A stretch of DNA of 64,000 bases, from contig JBCCQH010000021.1 of NCBI GenBank assembly GCA_039024435.1, forward strand, positions 1 through 64,000. The letters are read 5' to 3'. The stretch is from JBCCQH01 sp039024435 (lineage in GTDB: Bacteria; Bacteroidota; Bacteroidia; J057; JADKCL01). Below the pieces are notes generated by a model. That model did not search any database. It had not been told where the DNA came from and was given only the letters and a program-made list of their open reading frames with translations. Each line of letters begins with the position of its first letter. The first letter of the stretch is position 1. Below are positions 33,801 to 41,838 of the stretch, piece after piece. The position numbers and the translations under genes were made by a program.

Positions 33801-35411
33801 GTCGGCGTAGTTGATCTGGTAGGAATTGATGAAGGCGTAGTCCTCCGCGTCCATGGTGGAGTTGGTGTTGATGCCGGTCCAACTGGGGTTGGCGGCGGTG
33901 AAGTTGGTGGTGCGACGGAAAGATCCGTTTTGCGAACTTGAGTAGGCGATGTTGCCATTCTGCAAGCTCACGTGGGCAAATCCGCCGTCGGCGCCGTTGG
34001 TTTGGAAAGCGGTGCCGGTCTGTACGCGCCAGGTGCCATTGTCCTGGGTCCCCCCCAATGCGGTCACGCCGCTTGGGGCATAGTCACCGGCGTAGAACTG
34101 GCTGGTCTGGTAGCCGTCGTTGAGGTCGGTCGGGCTGCTGGTGCTGGTCCAGGTGTGCTTGTAAACACCGCCGTCGGAACCGACGAGGAATTCATTGGTG
34201 TTGCCCTGGTAGTTGGCAAATGCGTGGTGATCGCCGTGGCCGCTGCTGTTGCTGCGCCAGGTGAGGCCGCCATTGGTGCTGGTGCGGATGCTCAATCCGG
34301 CAGCCATGACGCGGTTTTCGTCGTCGGGACTCACGCCGATGACGAAGCAGTAGGTGTTGTAGGTGTTGCCGGTAGCGGGTGTCGAGCGGATGCTCCAGGT
34401 GGCGCCGCGGTCGGTTGATTTGAAGAAGCCGGCGGTCCCACCAAAAGTGCCCGTGAGTTCAAATGCGGCGTAGACCACGTCTTCGTTTCCCGGGTACTCG
34501 GCGATTTCGACCCGGTTAAAGCTGCTCGGGAAGCTGGGGCTGGTCAGTTGGGTGTAGGTGCCGGCGTCGCCGTTGGTGCTGAAGAAGATCCCGGAGCTTT
34601 TGTCACCGAGCATGACGTTGCCATTGGTGAAGGTGATGACATCGGTGATGCCGCTGCCGGGGAAGACTTCGGTCCAGGTCGATCCGCCATCCTGGGTGCG
34701 CCAAAGGCCGCCGTTGGTGCCGACGTAGACGGTGTTGATGTCCGATTTGCTGTGCTCGATGGCCCAGCAGCGGGTCATATCGCCGATGGTGGTCGTGGAA
34801 GTCAACTGCGTAAAGGTGAGGCCGCCGTCGTTTGATTTGAAGACGCCATCCCCGGGTACGCCGGAGGAATTGGCGCGGGTTTCTCCGGTTCCGTAGTAGA
34901 TGAGGTTGTTGTTGAAAGGGCTCTGGGTGATGCAGGAAACCGCTAGGCTGACGGCGGCATCGTTGAGTGGGGTCCAGGTGACGCCTCCATTGGCGGAGCG
35001 CCAAAGTCCCCCGGAAATGGCCCCAGCCAGGATTCGGTTTTCGTTGGCGGCATCGATCAGGAGGGCGCGGGTCCGCCCACCGAGGGCTTGGGGACCGACA
35101 AAGGTGTGGTTCAAAAAGGGACTTACCGCACCACGCTGGGTGGCAAATTGCGCGAGGGTGATGGAGTCTTGGCGGTACCATTTGGTGCGCAGGCCGCGGG
35201 GGATGAGCCCATTTTCATCCTTGCGCATCTCGTACCATTGATCGTACCAACCGGGGTGCTGGGTGGCTTCGGCTTCGGTTTCGGCGACCTCAGAGGCCGT
35301 TGCAGGAAGCTCATCGGGTAGAGGAGGAGGTCCGGAGGGACCCAAGAAAATGAAGGTTAAGGTGATCACCGCAGCGGTGACGCTGAAATAGGCTAAGTAG
35401 CGTTTTGACAT
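30900..35411 (-). CDS. T9SS-secreted Asp-box propeller and MAM-like jelly-roll protein
   Basis: A 1503-residue protein beginning with a signal anchor. Residues ~90-740 hold many Asp-box repeats (for example SANGGVTW, SNDGGLTF, TQDGGSTW), predicting one or two sortilin-type propellers. Three successive copies of a ~165-residue MAM/jelly-roll-like module follow, starting with FPYTEGFES, YPYSESFE and YPYAESFES near residues 755, 920 and 1090. Each contains FSTGP or LNTGP and later DMA(I/V/L)D(D/N)I. A fourth, different beta domain precedes the C-terminal type A T9SS sorting domain (~1425-1503, WPNPF...LMDLSGR...GIYMLQV). It should be exported through T9SS and attached to the surface or released; adhesion is the probable role. 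Confidence 0.9.
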   Translation of the reverse strand: MSKRYLAYFSVTAAVITLTFIFLGPSGPPPLPDELPATASEVAETEAEATQHPGWYDQWYEMRKDENGLIPRGLRTKWYRQDSITLAQFATQRGAVSPFLNHTFVGPQALGGRTRALLIDAANENRILAGAISGGLWRSANGGVTWTPLNDAAVSLAVSCITQSPFNNNLIYYGTGETRANSSGVPGDGVFKSNDGGLTFTQLTSTTTIGDMTRCWAIEHSKSDINTVYVGTNGGLWRTQDGGSTWTEVFPGSGITDVITFTNGNVMLGDKSSGIFFSTNGDAGTYTQLTSPSFPSSFNRVEIAEYPGNEDVVYAAFELTGTFGGTAGFFKSTDRGATWSIRSTPATGNTYNTYCFVIGVSPDDENRVMAAGLSIRTSTNGGLTWRSNSSGHGDHHAFANYQGNTNEFLVGSDGGVYKHTWTSTSSPTDLNDGYQTSQFYAGDYAPSGVTALGGTQDNGTWRVQTGTAFQTNGADGGFAHVSLQNGNIAYSSSQNGSFRRTTNFTAANPSWTGINTNSTMDAEDYAFINSYQINYADGDQLYCRTNAGLWRTTNRGSNWSKITNNIGTIFAIATTPETNPEVYFGGNSAGLYRINNAATAAAGTEVDLSSTVPSVATNDFTGSITVHPSSNTTLHVGFNSFTNNPKIWRVTNAHTSSPTWTDLSGDLPTQLPVNYVQADPDDPDNILFAATDFGLYYTTNGGTNWIKDVSVPNVAIFQAKLRQSDRTLFLFTHGRGIWTLPLSRFTCIASLIGFPYTEGFESDFGFWRQETDEDFNWSRRSGGTGSLNTGPSAAAEGSYYAYIESSSPNHPDKKAGLVSACFPLAFSGLESPELRFKYHMYGETMGTLTLQILPDGESTWTTIWSQSGDKGDEWRQAAVDLRPFIANNIVQFRFIGITGNSYTGDMAIDDIRLGEAMGCTNVYPYSESFEPTLGIWDQSTSDDLDWTTTTGGTSSFSTGPSSASEGDSYIYVEASGNYSKTAQISTCFNTVGLVSPQLTFDYHMFGATMGSLALEVSSNYGLNWTTVWSKSGNQGNAWHSDTVDLSNYTGLSIFLVRWTGTTGTSYTSDMALDNINLGEGFCHSKVTSYPYAESFESGLGDWTQETSDEWDWFRYSGSTPSFSTGPTTASDGAYYLYTESSSPNFPSKTMGIHACFDFSSLDHPTLTFDQHLYGATMGTLTLQISTDLGDHWVDLWSQTGDQGNAWNEVRLDLLDYAGEDMVTLRLVGLTGSSYTSDMAVDNIHVFNDPCPPVNFSNLNIISYGTDDFGPSYVEDGGLTLELGANSWKYIDFPYTVTANTVLQVDFRSTIEGEIHGIGFDNDNIIGPNYVFKFHGSQTYAFSNYDNYVPSAWTTYTIPVGTFYTGSFDRLGFINDNDANPTVGNSWFRNVRVFEGGCGPIPAPSAMDPLVPIFAYGAEPEPSMKARVWPNPFQEAIQVAIPSAFEGSTELRLMDLSGRVLIRQAGDYAGQIKSFSAPGLTAGIYMLQVRNGDYRENFSVIKTN

Positions 35412-35505
35412 GATAAAAGTGATTTTGATTCTTGGCCAGAATATACCTAAATAATCCCCGTGCGGGGTTTCAGAATCACAAAACTGATCAATATCATGTT
35501 TTTTG

Positions 35506-35593
35506 GATGCGCAACGTGAGAGTTTCCAATTGCGAAGAGAATTTCCAATTGCTCAATTTCGGATTTCCAATTGGCGCGTCCGAGACGCGCACC
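35506..35593 (+). repeat. Flanking repeat, right copy
   Basis: Inverted relative to 30729-30810. It shares CGCAACGTGAGA, TTTCCAATT, CTCAATTTC.GATTTCCA and ends in the perfect hairpin GCGCGTC-CGA-GACGCGC (35574-35590). An extra TTTCCAATT copy is inserted in the middle compared with the left element. Confidence 0.75.
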
Positions 35594-35637
35594 CTTCCTA
35601 AAGTGGAAGCAAAACCCGCTACAACCCGAGGATCGTA

Positions 35638-35659
35638 GCCGCACGGCACGCCGTGCGGC
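35638..35659. repeat. Perfect 10-bp palindrome
   Basis: GCCGCACGGC (35638-35647) faces GCCGTGCGGC (35650-35659) across two bases. It resembles REP-type palindromes and lies in the non-coding region upstream of the T9SS gene. Confidence 0.6.
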
Positions 35660-35848
35660 CCCCGCGGATTTTCCGTGGAGAATTTCCAACGTCCCATTGG
35701 CCGCCCTGGCGCTTACCCGCATTTCCCCATTGGACCTGGAGAATGGGAAATTCTCCTACCACCTACCCCACAAAAAAAGACCCCCCGAATTCGGAGGATC
35801 GCTTTTTGTTGGCTCACCTGCGCGAACGCAGGAGCGTGCTGACTTGCC

Positions 35849-36148
35849 TCAACAGCTCGACGGACGGAGCTTCCCGATATTGATCGTGAAAGCGGTCGGA
35901 TAGCACACGCTCGTAAAGAAGGTCAAGGTGCCTTTGAGCTCAATGACGTCCCCAACAGAGTAGCTGCTCAGAAGCCCTACCAAGTTGTAGATGTTGCCGT
36001 TGGTGCAGGTCTGCAAGGCCACGCAAGATCCGGTGGAAATGATCGTACCGGTGACCACAATAAAAGAGGGATTGGCGGGGGATTCGTCCTGGATGCGCGC
36101 GGCATCGTTCATGGCCATGCCCAAGCTGAACAAGGCGACGAGCCCCAT
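35849..36148 (-). CDS. Small exported OB-fold-like protein with four cysteines
   Basis: At least 99 residues. The mature part has four Cys (GSC, QTC, SVC and the C-terminal SSC) and alternating short strands with VTGTI, GDVIELKGTL and FTINIGKL, resembling small OB-fold proteins of unknown function. The first ATG at 36148 gives only a short hydrophobic leader. In frame upstream, codons 36175-36149 read I-K-I-K-I-I-L-A-L, an ideal signal-peptide n-region, but the only codons available as a start there are ATC, ATA or ATT before an in-frame TAA at 36179-36181. Either a rare start is used or the leader is shortened. Confidence 0.7.
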   Translation of the reverse strand: MGLVALFSLGMAMNDAARIQDESPANPSFIVVTGTIISTGSCVALQTCTNGNIYNLVGLLSSYSVGDVIELKGTLTFFTSVCYPTAFTINIGKLRPSSC

Positions 36149-36249
36149 AAGTGCTAAAATTATTTTTATTTTGATAAATTATTGATTGTGATAGGTTGTA
36201 TTTGTAAAGACAATATACACAAAACAGGCCAATTTTGCAATTTTTTTGA

Positions 36250-36322
36250 GCAAATAATGGCTGAAGAGGGGCGGAAAAGATGCTCTAGCAAAATCACAGA
36301 ATTAAATTGAAGCAGCCTCTCA
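36250..36322 (-). repeat. MITE-like repeat, fragment (copy 1)
   Basis: On the minus strand this reads AGAGGC, then AATTTAATTCTG, GATTTTGCT, GCATC and TTTTCCGCCCCTCTTC in the same order and spacing as the left half of the long copy at 51625-51784. The right half is missing. Confidence 0.8.
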
Positions 36323-36332
36323 GAAATGCAGG

Positions 36333-36396
36333 AACTCCCGAATCTCACGCTTCGCTTCCGGCGCAGTAAATAGAAGCGGGTGGAGGTTCGGGAGTT
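36333..36396. other. Long-range hairpin in spacer
   Basis: AACTCCCGAA (36333-36342) and TTCGGGAGTT (36387-36396) pair perfectly. A second internal stem GCTTC (36349-36353) / GAAGC (36373-36377) is possible. The remaining spacer up to nadE (36397-36665) shows no gene. It could be a small structured RNA or the end of a transcript; there is no T-run. Confidence 0.4.
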
Positions 36397-36665
36397 GCCT
36401 GAGTAAATTAAGAAGAACGAATAATTCGTAAGAAGAACGAAATATTATAATAAGGTTTCCGCATAGTCTAATGCAGAGTGGTAACAGCCTCTAAAATTTC
36501 AATAATTTTTGTTCAGTTGCGCGCTCGTGAAGTACCGCGTCCCATCCCTTGCTTGCCCGTCGCCGTCGGGACACATCGGCCCACCGGCATTTTCTACCCG
36601 CCACTCGGTGATTTCGCTCCGGCGGCCCATCGGCGTATGCTTTATCTTTGTAGAAATCATCTGCC

Positions 36666-38594
36666 ATGAAGTACATCAAAGTCGCCGGTGCCTGCGTCAA
36701 CCAAACCCCCCTCGACTGGGAAGGAAATGTCACCCGCCTCATTCAGGCCGTCCGCGAAGCCCGTTCCCAAGGCGTTTCCCTGCTCTGCCTTCCGGAACTG
36801 TCGATTTGCGGCTACGGCTGCGAAGACACGTTTTTCAGCAGTTACGTGCTCGAACGCAGTCTGCAAAGCCTCCGCCGCCTCGCCGATGAATGCGAGGACA
36901 TCGCGGTTTCGGTCGGACTGCCGATGGAAATGGAAAACTGCCTCTACAACGTTTCCGCGCTGATCCAAGACCGGCAGATCCTCGGCTTTGCCGCCAAGCA
37001 GGAGCTGGCCGGCGACGGCGTCTATTATGAGCCCCGCTGGTTTAAAACCTGGCCCGACGACTTGGTGCGGCAGTACCCCCTGGACGGCAAAAATTATCCG
37101 TTTGGCGACCTGATTTTTGAGATCGACGGCGTGCGCATCGCATTTGAGATCTGCGAAGACGCCTGGAACGGCGTGCGGCCGGCCCAGGACCACTACCTCA
37201 ACAATGTCGACATCATCCTCAATCCGAGCGCTTCGCATTTTGCCTTCGGCAAGGCCCGCGTACGGGAGAAACTCGTTTCGGAGACCACCCGCGGCTACTA
37301 TTGCGCATACATTTACAGCAACCTCCTCGGCAACGAGTCGGGGCGCTTGATTTTTGATGGAGACATCCTCATTTCTTCCGGCGGCCAGTTGCTGGCCCGC
37401 AACGGGCGCTTTTCCTTTGCTGATTACCAAGTCACCGCCGCTACGCTTGACGTCGAAGCCATTCGCCGAAAAAAGAAAAAGTCCTTCAATTTTGAGCCCA
37501 ATTATCCGGACAACCTCATTTCCGGGGTCAGCGAGCTGCCCGAAGCCGAGGATCCCCACTACTGGGACAGCTACGAGGAACCCGCTTTCTTGAGCAAAGA
37601 AGAAGAATTTCACCAGGCGGTCACCCTCGGCCTGTTTGATTACATGCGCAAAAGCTACTCCCGCGGCTTTGTGCTTTCGCTTTCCGGTGGAGCGGATTCG
37701 TCCGGGTGTGCCGTGCTCATTGCGGAGGCGTTTCGCCGGGCCCACCAGGAGCTGGGTGACGCGGGGCTGCGCGAAAAGCTACATTATCTGGAACTCAGTG
37801 ATCTGACGACCCTGACCGAAAGTTTGCTCACCTGCGTATACCAAGGCACTGAGAACAGCTCCAACGATACCCTCGAAAGTGCCCGGGAACTGGCACGTGA
37901 TCTCGGGGCGAGTTTCCACAGTTGGGATGTGCAGCCGCTTTACGACCAGTATACCGGCATGGTGGAGGCCAGCCTCGCGCGGGAATTGACCTGGGAGCAG
38001 GACGATATCGCACTGCAAAACATCCAGTCCCGATTGCGCGCACCGGGGATCTGGATGATGGCCAATATCCGCCGGGCGCTGTTGGTGACGACCAGCAACC
38101 GCAGTGAAGCCGCGGTGGGCTACGCGACGATGGACGGGGATACTTCGGGAGGAATTGCCCCGCTGGGGGGAATCGACAAAGCTTTTTTGCTGCACTGGCT
38201 CCGCTGGGCCGAGAAAGAACTGGCGATTGGGGGGCTGAATTACGTAAACAATTTGGAGCCGTCGGCGGAATTGCGTCCCCTGGACAATGAACAGACCGAC
38301 GAAGGCGATCTCATGCCTTACCCCATCCTCGACAAGATCGAGCGGGCCGCTATCCGCGATTACAAAAGTCCGCTGGAAGTTTTCAAATCATTGCGGGGCA
38401 TCCGCGACGACACCACCCTGAAGGGATACGTTCGCAAGTTTTTCACCCTCTGGGCCCGCAACCAGTGGAAGCGTGAACGCTACGCGCCCTCTTTCCACCT
38501 CGACGATGCCAACTTAGATCCCAAGACTTGGTGCCGTTTCCCCATCCTTTCCGGGAGCTACCGGGAAGACCTTGCGGAAATGGATCGGTACTGA
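36666..38594 (+). CDS. nadE: Glutamine-dependent NAD+ synthetase
   Basis: A 642-residue two-domain enzyme making NAD+ from nicotinic acid adenine dinucleotide, ATP and glutamine. The N-terminal nitrilase-fold glutaminase has the triad Glu44 (LPELSICGYGCED), Lys111 and Cys163 (FEICEDAW). The C-terminal synthetase domain has the ATP P-loop SGGADSS at 340-346 and the downstream NRSEAAVGYATMDGDTSGG block. Length and order match bacterial glutamine-dependent NadE of the long type. It is monocistronic; a 500-base non-coding stretch precedes it. Confidence 0.96.
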   Translation: MKYIKVAGACVNQTPLDWEGNVTRLIQAVREARSQGVSLLCLPELSICGYGCEDTFFSSYVLERSLQSLRRLADECEDIAVSVGLPMEMENCLYNVSALIQDRQILGFAAKQELAGDGVYYEPRWFKTWPDDLVRQYPLDGKNYPFGDLIFEIDGVRIAFEICEDAWNGVRPAQDHYLNNVDIILNPSASHFAFGKARVREKLVSETTRGYYCAYIYSNLLGNESGRLIFDGDILISSGGQLLARNGRFSFADYQVTAATLDVEAIRRKKKKSFNFEPNYPDNLISGVSELPEAEDPHYWDSYEEPAFLSKEEEFHQAVTLGLFDYMRKSYSRGFVLSLSGGADSSGCAVLIAEAFRRAHQELGDAGLREKLHYLELSDLTTLTESLLTCVYQGTENSSNDTLESARELARDLGASFHSWDVQPLYDQYTGMVEASLARELTWEQDDIALQNIQSRLRAPGIWMMANIRRALLVTTSNRSEAAVGYATMDGDTSGGIAPLGGIDKAFLLHWLRWAEKELAIGGLNYVNNLEPSAELRPLDNEQTDEGDLMPYPILDKIERAAIRDYKSPLEVFKSLRGIRDDTTLKGYVRKFFTLWARNQWKRERYAPSFHLDDANLDPKTWCRFPILSGSYREDLAEMDRY

Positions 38595-38683
38595 GACCAT
38601 TCAATCGCCCCTGGATTTGCGTGGGGTGATGCACTCAGCGCAGTTTGCCGGTGCATCTCCATCCCAATCTAGCCGGGCCCAGT

Positions 38684-39049
38684 TCAGGATTTGCCGCGGG
38701 GAATCTCGTGTTCAATTCCTGCCTCCTCCATCAAGTCGAGTCCGTAACTGCGGATGGTCTCGATGATCGGCAGGGCGGTCCGGCCCCGTTCGGTGATGCT
38801 GTATTCCGTTTTTGGGGGCACCACCGCATATACTTTGCGGTGGATCATGCCATCGGCTTCCAACTCGCGCAACTGCAAGGTCAGCATCCGATCCGATATG
38901 TGTTTGAGGCTGCGTTTTAGTTCGCTGTACCGCATGATTTTGTCCTGCAAACGCCACAGAATTGGCATTTTCCAGGTTCCGCCAATCAGATCCATGGCAA
39001 ATTCCACAGGGTTGTAATAGACCTTTCCGCGGTAGGTGAAGTCAGGCAT
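38684..39049 (-). CDS. HxlR family winged-helix regulator (second copy)
   Basis: A 121-residue HxlR regulator with GGTWKMPILWRL, the recognition stretch SDRMLTLQLRELEADGMI and the wing KTEYSITERG. Unlike the protein at 7500-7838 it has no N-terminal Cys pair, so its sensing mechanism should differ. It is divergent from the DJ-1/PfpI gene across a 200-base spacer containing a near-perfect 20-base palindrome, so it most likely represses that gene and itself. Confidence 0.93.
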   Translation of the reverse strand: MPDFTYRGKVYYNPVEFAMDLIGGTWKMPILWRLQDKIMRYSELKRSLKHISDRMLTLQLRELEADGMIHRKVYAVVPPKTEYSITERGRTALPIIETIRSYGLDLMEEAGIEHEIPRGKS

Positions 39050-39150
39050 GGGCTGCGTATTTTAAGATTTAACCCAGCAATCGGAAGATCATCCGCCTAG
39101 CGGAGACCGATTGCTTTCCAATTAACGCCCCCAATTCGATAAATATCCCA

Positions 39151-39170
39151 TACTTACAAATTTGTGTGTA
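39151..39170. promoter_or_regulatory. Palindrome, candidate operator of the second HxlR
   Basis: A 20-base palindrome with ACAAATTTGT at its core (39156-39165), TAC and GTA at the outer ends, and two mismatched pairs. It lies in the divergent hxlR / DJ-1 spacer about 80 bases before the DJ-1 start. Confidence 0.65.
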
Positions 39171-39249
39171 CCATACAAAAATGTAGGTAGGCAACTAAAT
39201 TGAATTATCTGCGATTAATTGCATACACCAAATTTAATACCCAATTGAT

Positions 39250-40029
39250 ATGAATGCAATGATCAATCCTGTAGAAGAGCGCGTCGGATTTGCCGGTGGG
39301 TACGACGCCAGCGCCGACCGAGGCAAGGTACTCATGGTAGCCGCGAACCCTTCTGTGAGTGAGCAGACCGGGTGGCCCATCGGCGCCTGGGCGGCCGAGC
39401 TGACCCATCCCTACCTGGAATTTGCCCGGGCGGGTTATGCCGTGGACATCGTGAGCCCCCTGGGCGGCAAAGTGGAATTTGATGGTTACAGTGATCCCCG
39501 CGATCCCAGTGGCTATTCGGCCGGCGATGTTATCAGCTTGGGCTTTGTCCATTCCCCCGGTCTGATGCAGCAATTGGAAAGTACCGCGGCGATTGCGGAG
39601 GTGAACGGGGACGACTACGCGGCGATTTTCCTGGTCGGGGGTCAATCCCCGATGTACACTTTCCGCAACAATGCGGCGCTGAAACAGCTATTTGCCCGGT
39701 TCTATGAGGCCGGAAAGCCCTCCGCGGCGGTGTGCCACGCGACCTGTATCCTGCTCGATACCCAACTCTCCGACGGCAGCTTACTGGTGAAGAACAAGGC
39801 CTGGACGGGGTTTGCCGATTCCGAAGAGCAATTTGCCGATCAGGCCGTCGGTCAGCGCATCCAGCCTTTCTGGATCGAGACCGAAGCGCGCAAGATCGCG
39901 GGCACCAACTTTAAGGTGAAGCCCGCTTTCACGCCCTATGCGATTCGCGATGGCCATCTGGTGACCGGGCAGCAGCAGAACTCGGGCGCGGAAGCCGCTC
40001 AATTGGTAATCGAATTGCTGGCGCAATAA
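39250..40029 (+). CDS. DJ-1/PfpI superfamily protein (Hsp31-like)
   Basis: A 259-residue class I glutamine-amidotransferase-like protein. The nucleophile elbow AVCHAT places Cys162 and His163; a Glu near residue 50 (WAAELTHPY) is the expected third partner. The long N-terminal insertion and the segment GGKVEFDG resemble the Hsp31/glyoxalase III branch, which detoxifies methylglyoxal or repairs glycation. Divergent control by an HxlR regulator and the following NADP-dependent oxidoreductase gene fit a reactive-carbonyl response. Activity is inferred. Confidence 0.88.
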   Translation: MNAMINPVEERVGFAGGYDASADRGKVLMVAANPSVSEQTGWPIGAWAAELTHPYLEFARAGYAVDIVSPLGGKVEFDGYSDPRDPSGYSAGDVISLGFVHSPGLMQQLESTAAIAEVNGDDYAAIFLVGGQSPMYTFRNNAALKQLFARFYEAGKPSAAVCHATCILLDTQLSDGSLLVKNKAWTGFADSEEQFADQAVGQRIQPFWIETEARKIAGTNFKVKPAFTPYAIRDGHLVTGQQQNSGAEAAQLVIELLAQ

Positions 40030-40105
40030 ATTGCCATTGCTTGGACTGCCGGGGTGCAGTCCAGTTTTTGGCGCTGATTTTTACGCAAGAAAACAAGATA
40101 CAATT

Positions 40106-40726
40106 ATGAAAATCGCCATCATCGGAACGGGAAATGTGGGCAGTGCCCTCGCCCGCAACTGGGTCACCCAAGGCCACGAAATCCAGTTGGGTGTCCGCGA
40201 CACCGGAGGATTTAAAGGCCAGGAACTCCGGGAGCACCCCCGCATTTCGGTCCATCCGCCCCGGGAGGCGGTCCAGGCCGCCGAGGTCGTCCTGTTTGCC
40301 ATTCCCGCCCCCGCCATGGCGGGCATCACCCGCGATCTGGGTGATCTAGCGGGCAAGGTCCTGATCGACGCCACCAATGCCATCGTCCAAGGGCCTGACC
40401 CTTATCCCACCGGCTACCATGCCCTGGTCGATGCGGCCCCCGGTGTGCAGGTCGTTAAATGCTTTAATTCGACCGGATTTGAAAACATGATCAATCCAGT
40501 GTACGACGGCGAAGGCATCGATATGTTCATGGCGGGTGCTTCGGCCGAGGCCAAGTCGGTGGCGCAGCAACTGGCGCGGGATGCGGGATTCGGTGCGTGC
40601 TGGGACTTTGGGGGAGAAGAGCGAGTGGAGTTGCTGGAAAAATTTGCCCTTTCTTGGATCAATTTGGCCATCTTCCAGAAGCACGGCCGAGGCATCGCCT
40701 TCAAAGTGCTCCAGCGCGATCAATAA
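40106..40726 (+). CDS. NADPH-dependent F420-reductase-type / NAD(P)-binding oxidoreductase
   Basis: A 206-residue protein of the NADP oxidoreductase, coenzyme-F420-dependent family. The Rossmann motif is GTGNVGSALARNW at residues 7-19. The later DATNAI and KCFNSTGFENM segments are typical. The frame extends upstream to 40031, but the ATG at 40106 opens directly on the Rossmann strand. Bacteroidota lack F420, so the family member probably uses NADPH with flavin or another acceptor. It is 76 bases after the DJ-1 gene and likely cotranscribed. Confidence 0.88.
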   Translation: MKIAIIGTGNVGSALARNWVTQGHEIQLGVRDTGGFKGQELREHPRISVHPPREAVQAAEVVLFAIPAPAMAGITRDLGDLAGKVLIDATNAIVQGPDPYPTGYHALVDAAPGVQVVKCFNSTGFENMINPVYDGEGIDMFMAGASAEAKSVAQQLARDAGFGACWDFGGEERVELLEKFALSWINLAIFQKHGRGIAFKVLQRDQ

Positions 40727-41362
40727 CCACAGCAGAAGCAAAAGATACCGTTCCGGTGGACCGGACAAGGAAAGTATAGCAGAACGATGGATGGTACGCT
40801 GAAGCGGTGAATCTGCTTGCTCGGGAGACCGGCCCAGTTTTCCGGGGTGCGCGTTGGTTGGTCATCTTTTCCCGACATCCCAAACCCGGGGCCTCGGGGG
40901 GGGATGTCGGACTTGGCAGCAGTTAGACCCGATGAAACTGGGGTTTATTTCCGGAAATCGCGCCGTTGTGTTCCTAATTTTTGGGCAAATTTTCCGTTTT
41001 TTCTATAAATTCTTACATCGCAATATCCCGCTAGGTCTGCTTTGTGTACGACGATTTAAATGAAATAACCCAAAAAAACGACCCTTTCTGCTAGTTTATT
41101 GGCCCAAAACCGAAAAAATGTTGGAATTCCCGGCGGGAATTTGTAACATAATGGTCAGAAATCTTGCTGCTAATTTTTAGCTATTAAGTTTTACAAATGT
41201 TTTTACTTCCTAAGAGTCACGCCAAAACAATCACGTTTGAAAACAATGCACCGGTAGGCAAGACTACGGAAGACTTGATGTCAGTTACTACCATTTTACC
41301 GAAGATTTTTCGTTTCAGATTTCAATCAATATTTTTCAATTCAATCAACAATCACAATCGTT
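40727..41362. other. 636-base non-coding region with a hairpin
   Basis: No gene seen. A perfect 10-bp stem CCGACATCCC / GGGATGTCGG (40872-40881 with 40901-40910), with a GC-rich loop, could end the DJ-1 operon transcript, though no T-run follows. The right half is A/T-rich and should hold the promoter of the small exported protein. Confidence 0.55.
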
Positions 41363-41680
41363 ATGGTTAAGTTAGTTACATTTTTGTTACTTTTTGGCGC
41401 CACTACGCTGGTCGCAGCACCTTCGACCAACACCACCGCAATCAACTCCACTATGGTCACTATGAGTGGCGATATATGTGAAGCAGTGGTCGATGCCCTC
41501 TTGGAAATGGCAGCGGATGAATGGGGTACCGACAAGCTCACCCTGTGGCAAGAATACCGCAAAGATGGGATTACCATCAAGAAAATCGGGCTTTCGCCGG
41601 CTGGCGACGATATCTACTCTCTCGAACGTAGAAAAACCGGAGGCTCCCTGGTCCTGATACTGGACGTGGAGGCGCTCTAA
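41363..41680 (+). CDS. Small exported protein, unknown
   Basis: A 105-residue protein with a clear signal peptide (residues 1-18, ending LVAA). The mature part begins with a Thr/Ser/Asn-rich stretch, followed by an acidic helix (ICEAVVDALLEMAADEW) and alternating strands ending in VLILDVEAL. I do not recognise the family. It has its own terminator (41707-41730) and a long A/T-rich upstream region, so it is an independent, possibly well-expressed unit. Confidence 0.65.
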   Translation: MVKLVTFLLLFGATTLVAAPSTNTTAINSTMVTMSGDICEAVVDALLEMAADEWGTDKLTLWQEYRKDGITIKKIGLSPAGDDIYSLERRKTGGSLVLILDVEAL

Positions 41681-41706
41681 CAAAGCCCACTACTTCAATG
41701 AATAAA

Positions 41707-41730
41707 AAGATGCGGTGTGAATCGCATCTT
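41707..41730 (+). terminator. Rho-independent terminator
   Basis: AAGATGCG (41707-41714) pairs with CGCATCTT (41723-41730), followed by TTTT on the plus strand, 26 bases after the stop of the small exported protein. Confidence 0.88.
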
Positions 41731-41838
41731 TTTTATTTGCCCCCTTCACTTCAATCTTGATTAATAGCGGTGGAAAGTACCCAGGATTTAAACCTACGAA
41801 TTGATGCTTGCGCCCGCAGGAATTATTTATCTTGTGGT

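Larger units (their letters stand above)
35412..35848. other. 437-base palindrome-rich non-coding region
   Basis: Upstream region of the large T9SS gene. It contains the repeat at 35506-35593, a perfect palindrome at 35638-35659, and several copies of TTTCCAATT and GGAAATTCTCC-like words. I see no gene. Composition alternates between A/T-rich words and GC palindromes, as in the region at the other end of the gene. Confidence 0.7.

Noticed and set aside
40727..41362. tRNA or small RNA gene in the spacer
   Set aside because: No cloverleaf or T-loop consensus was recognised; only a simple hairpin is visible.
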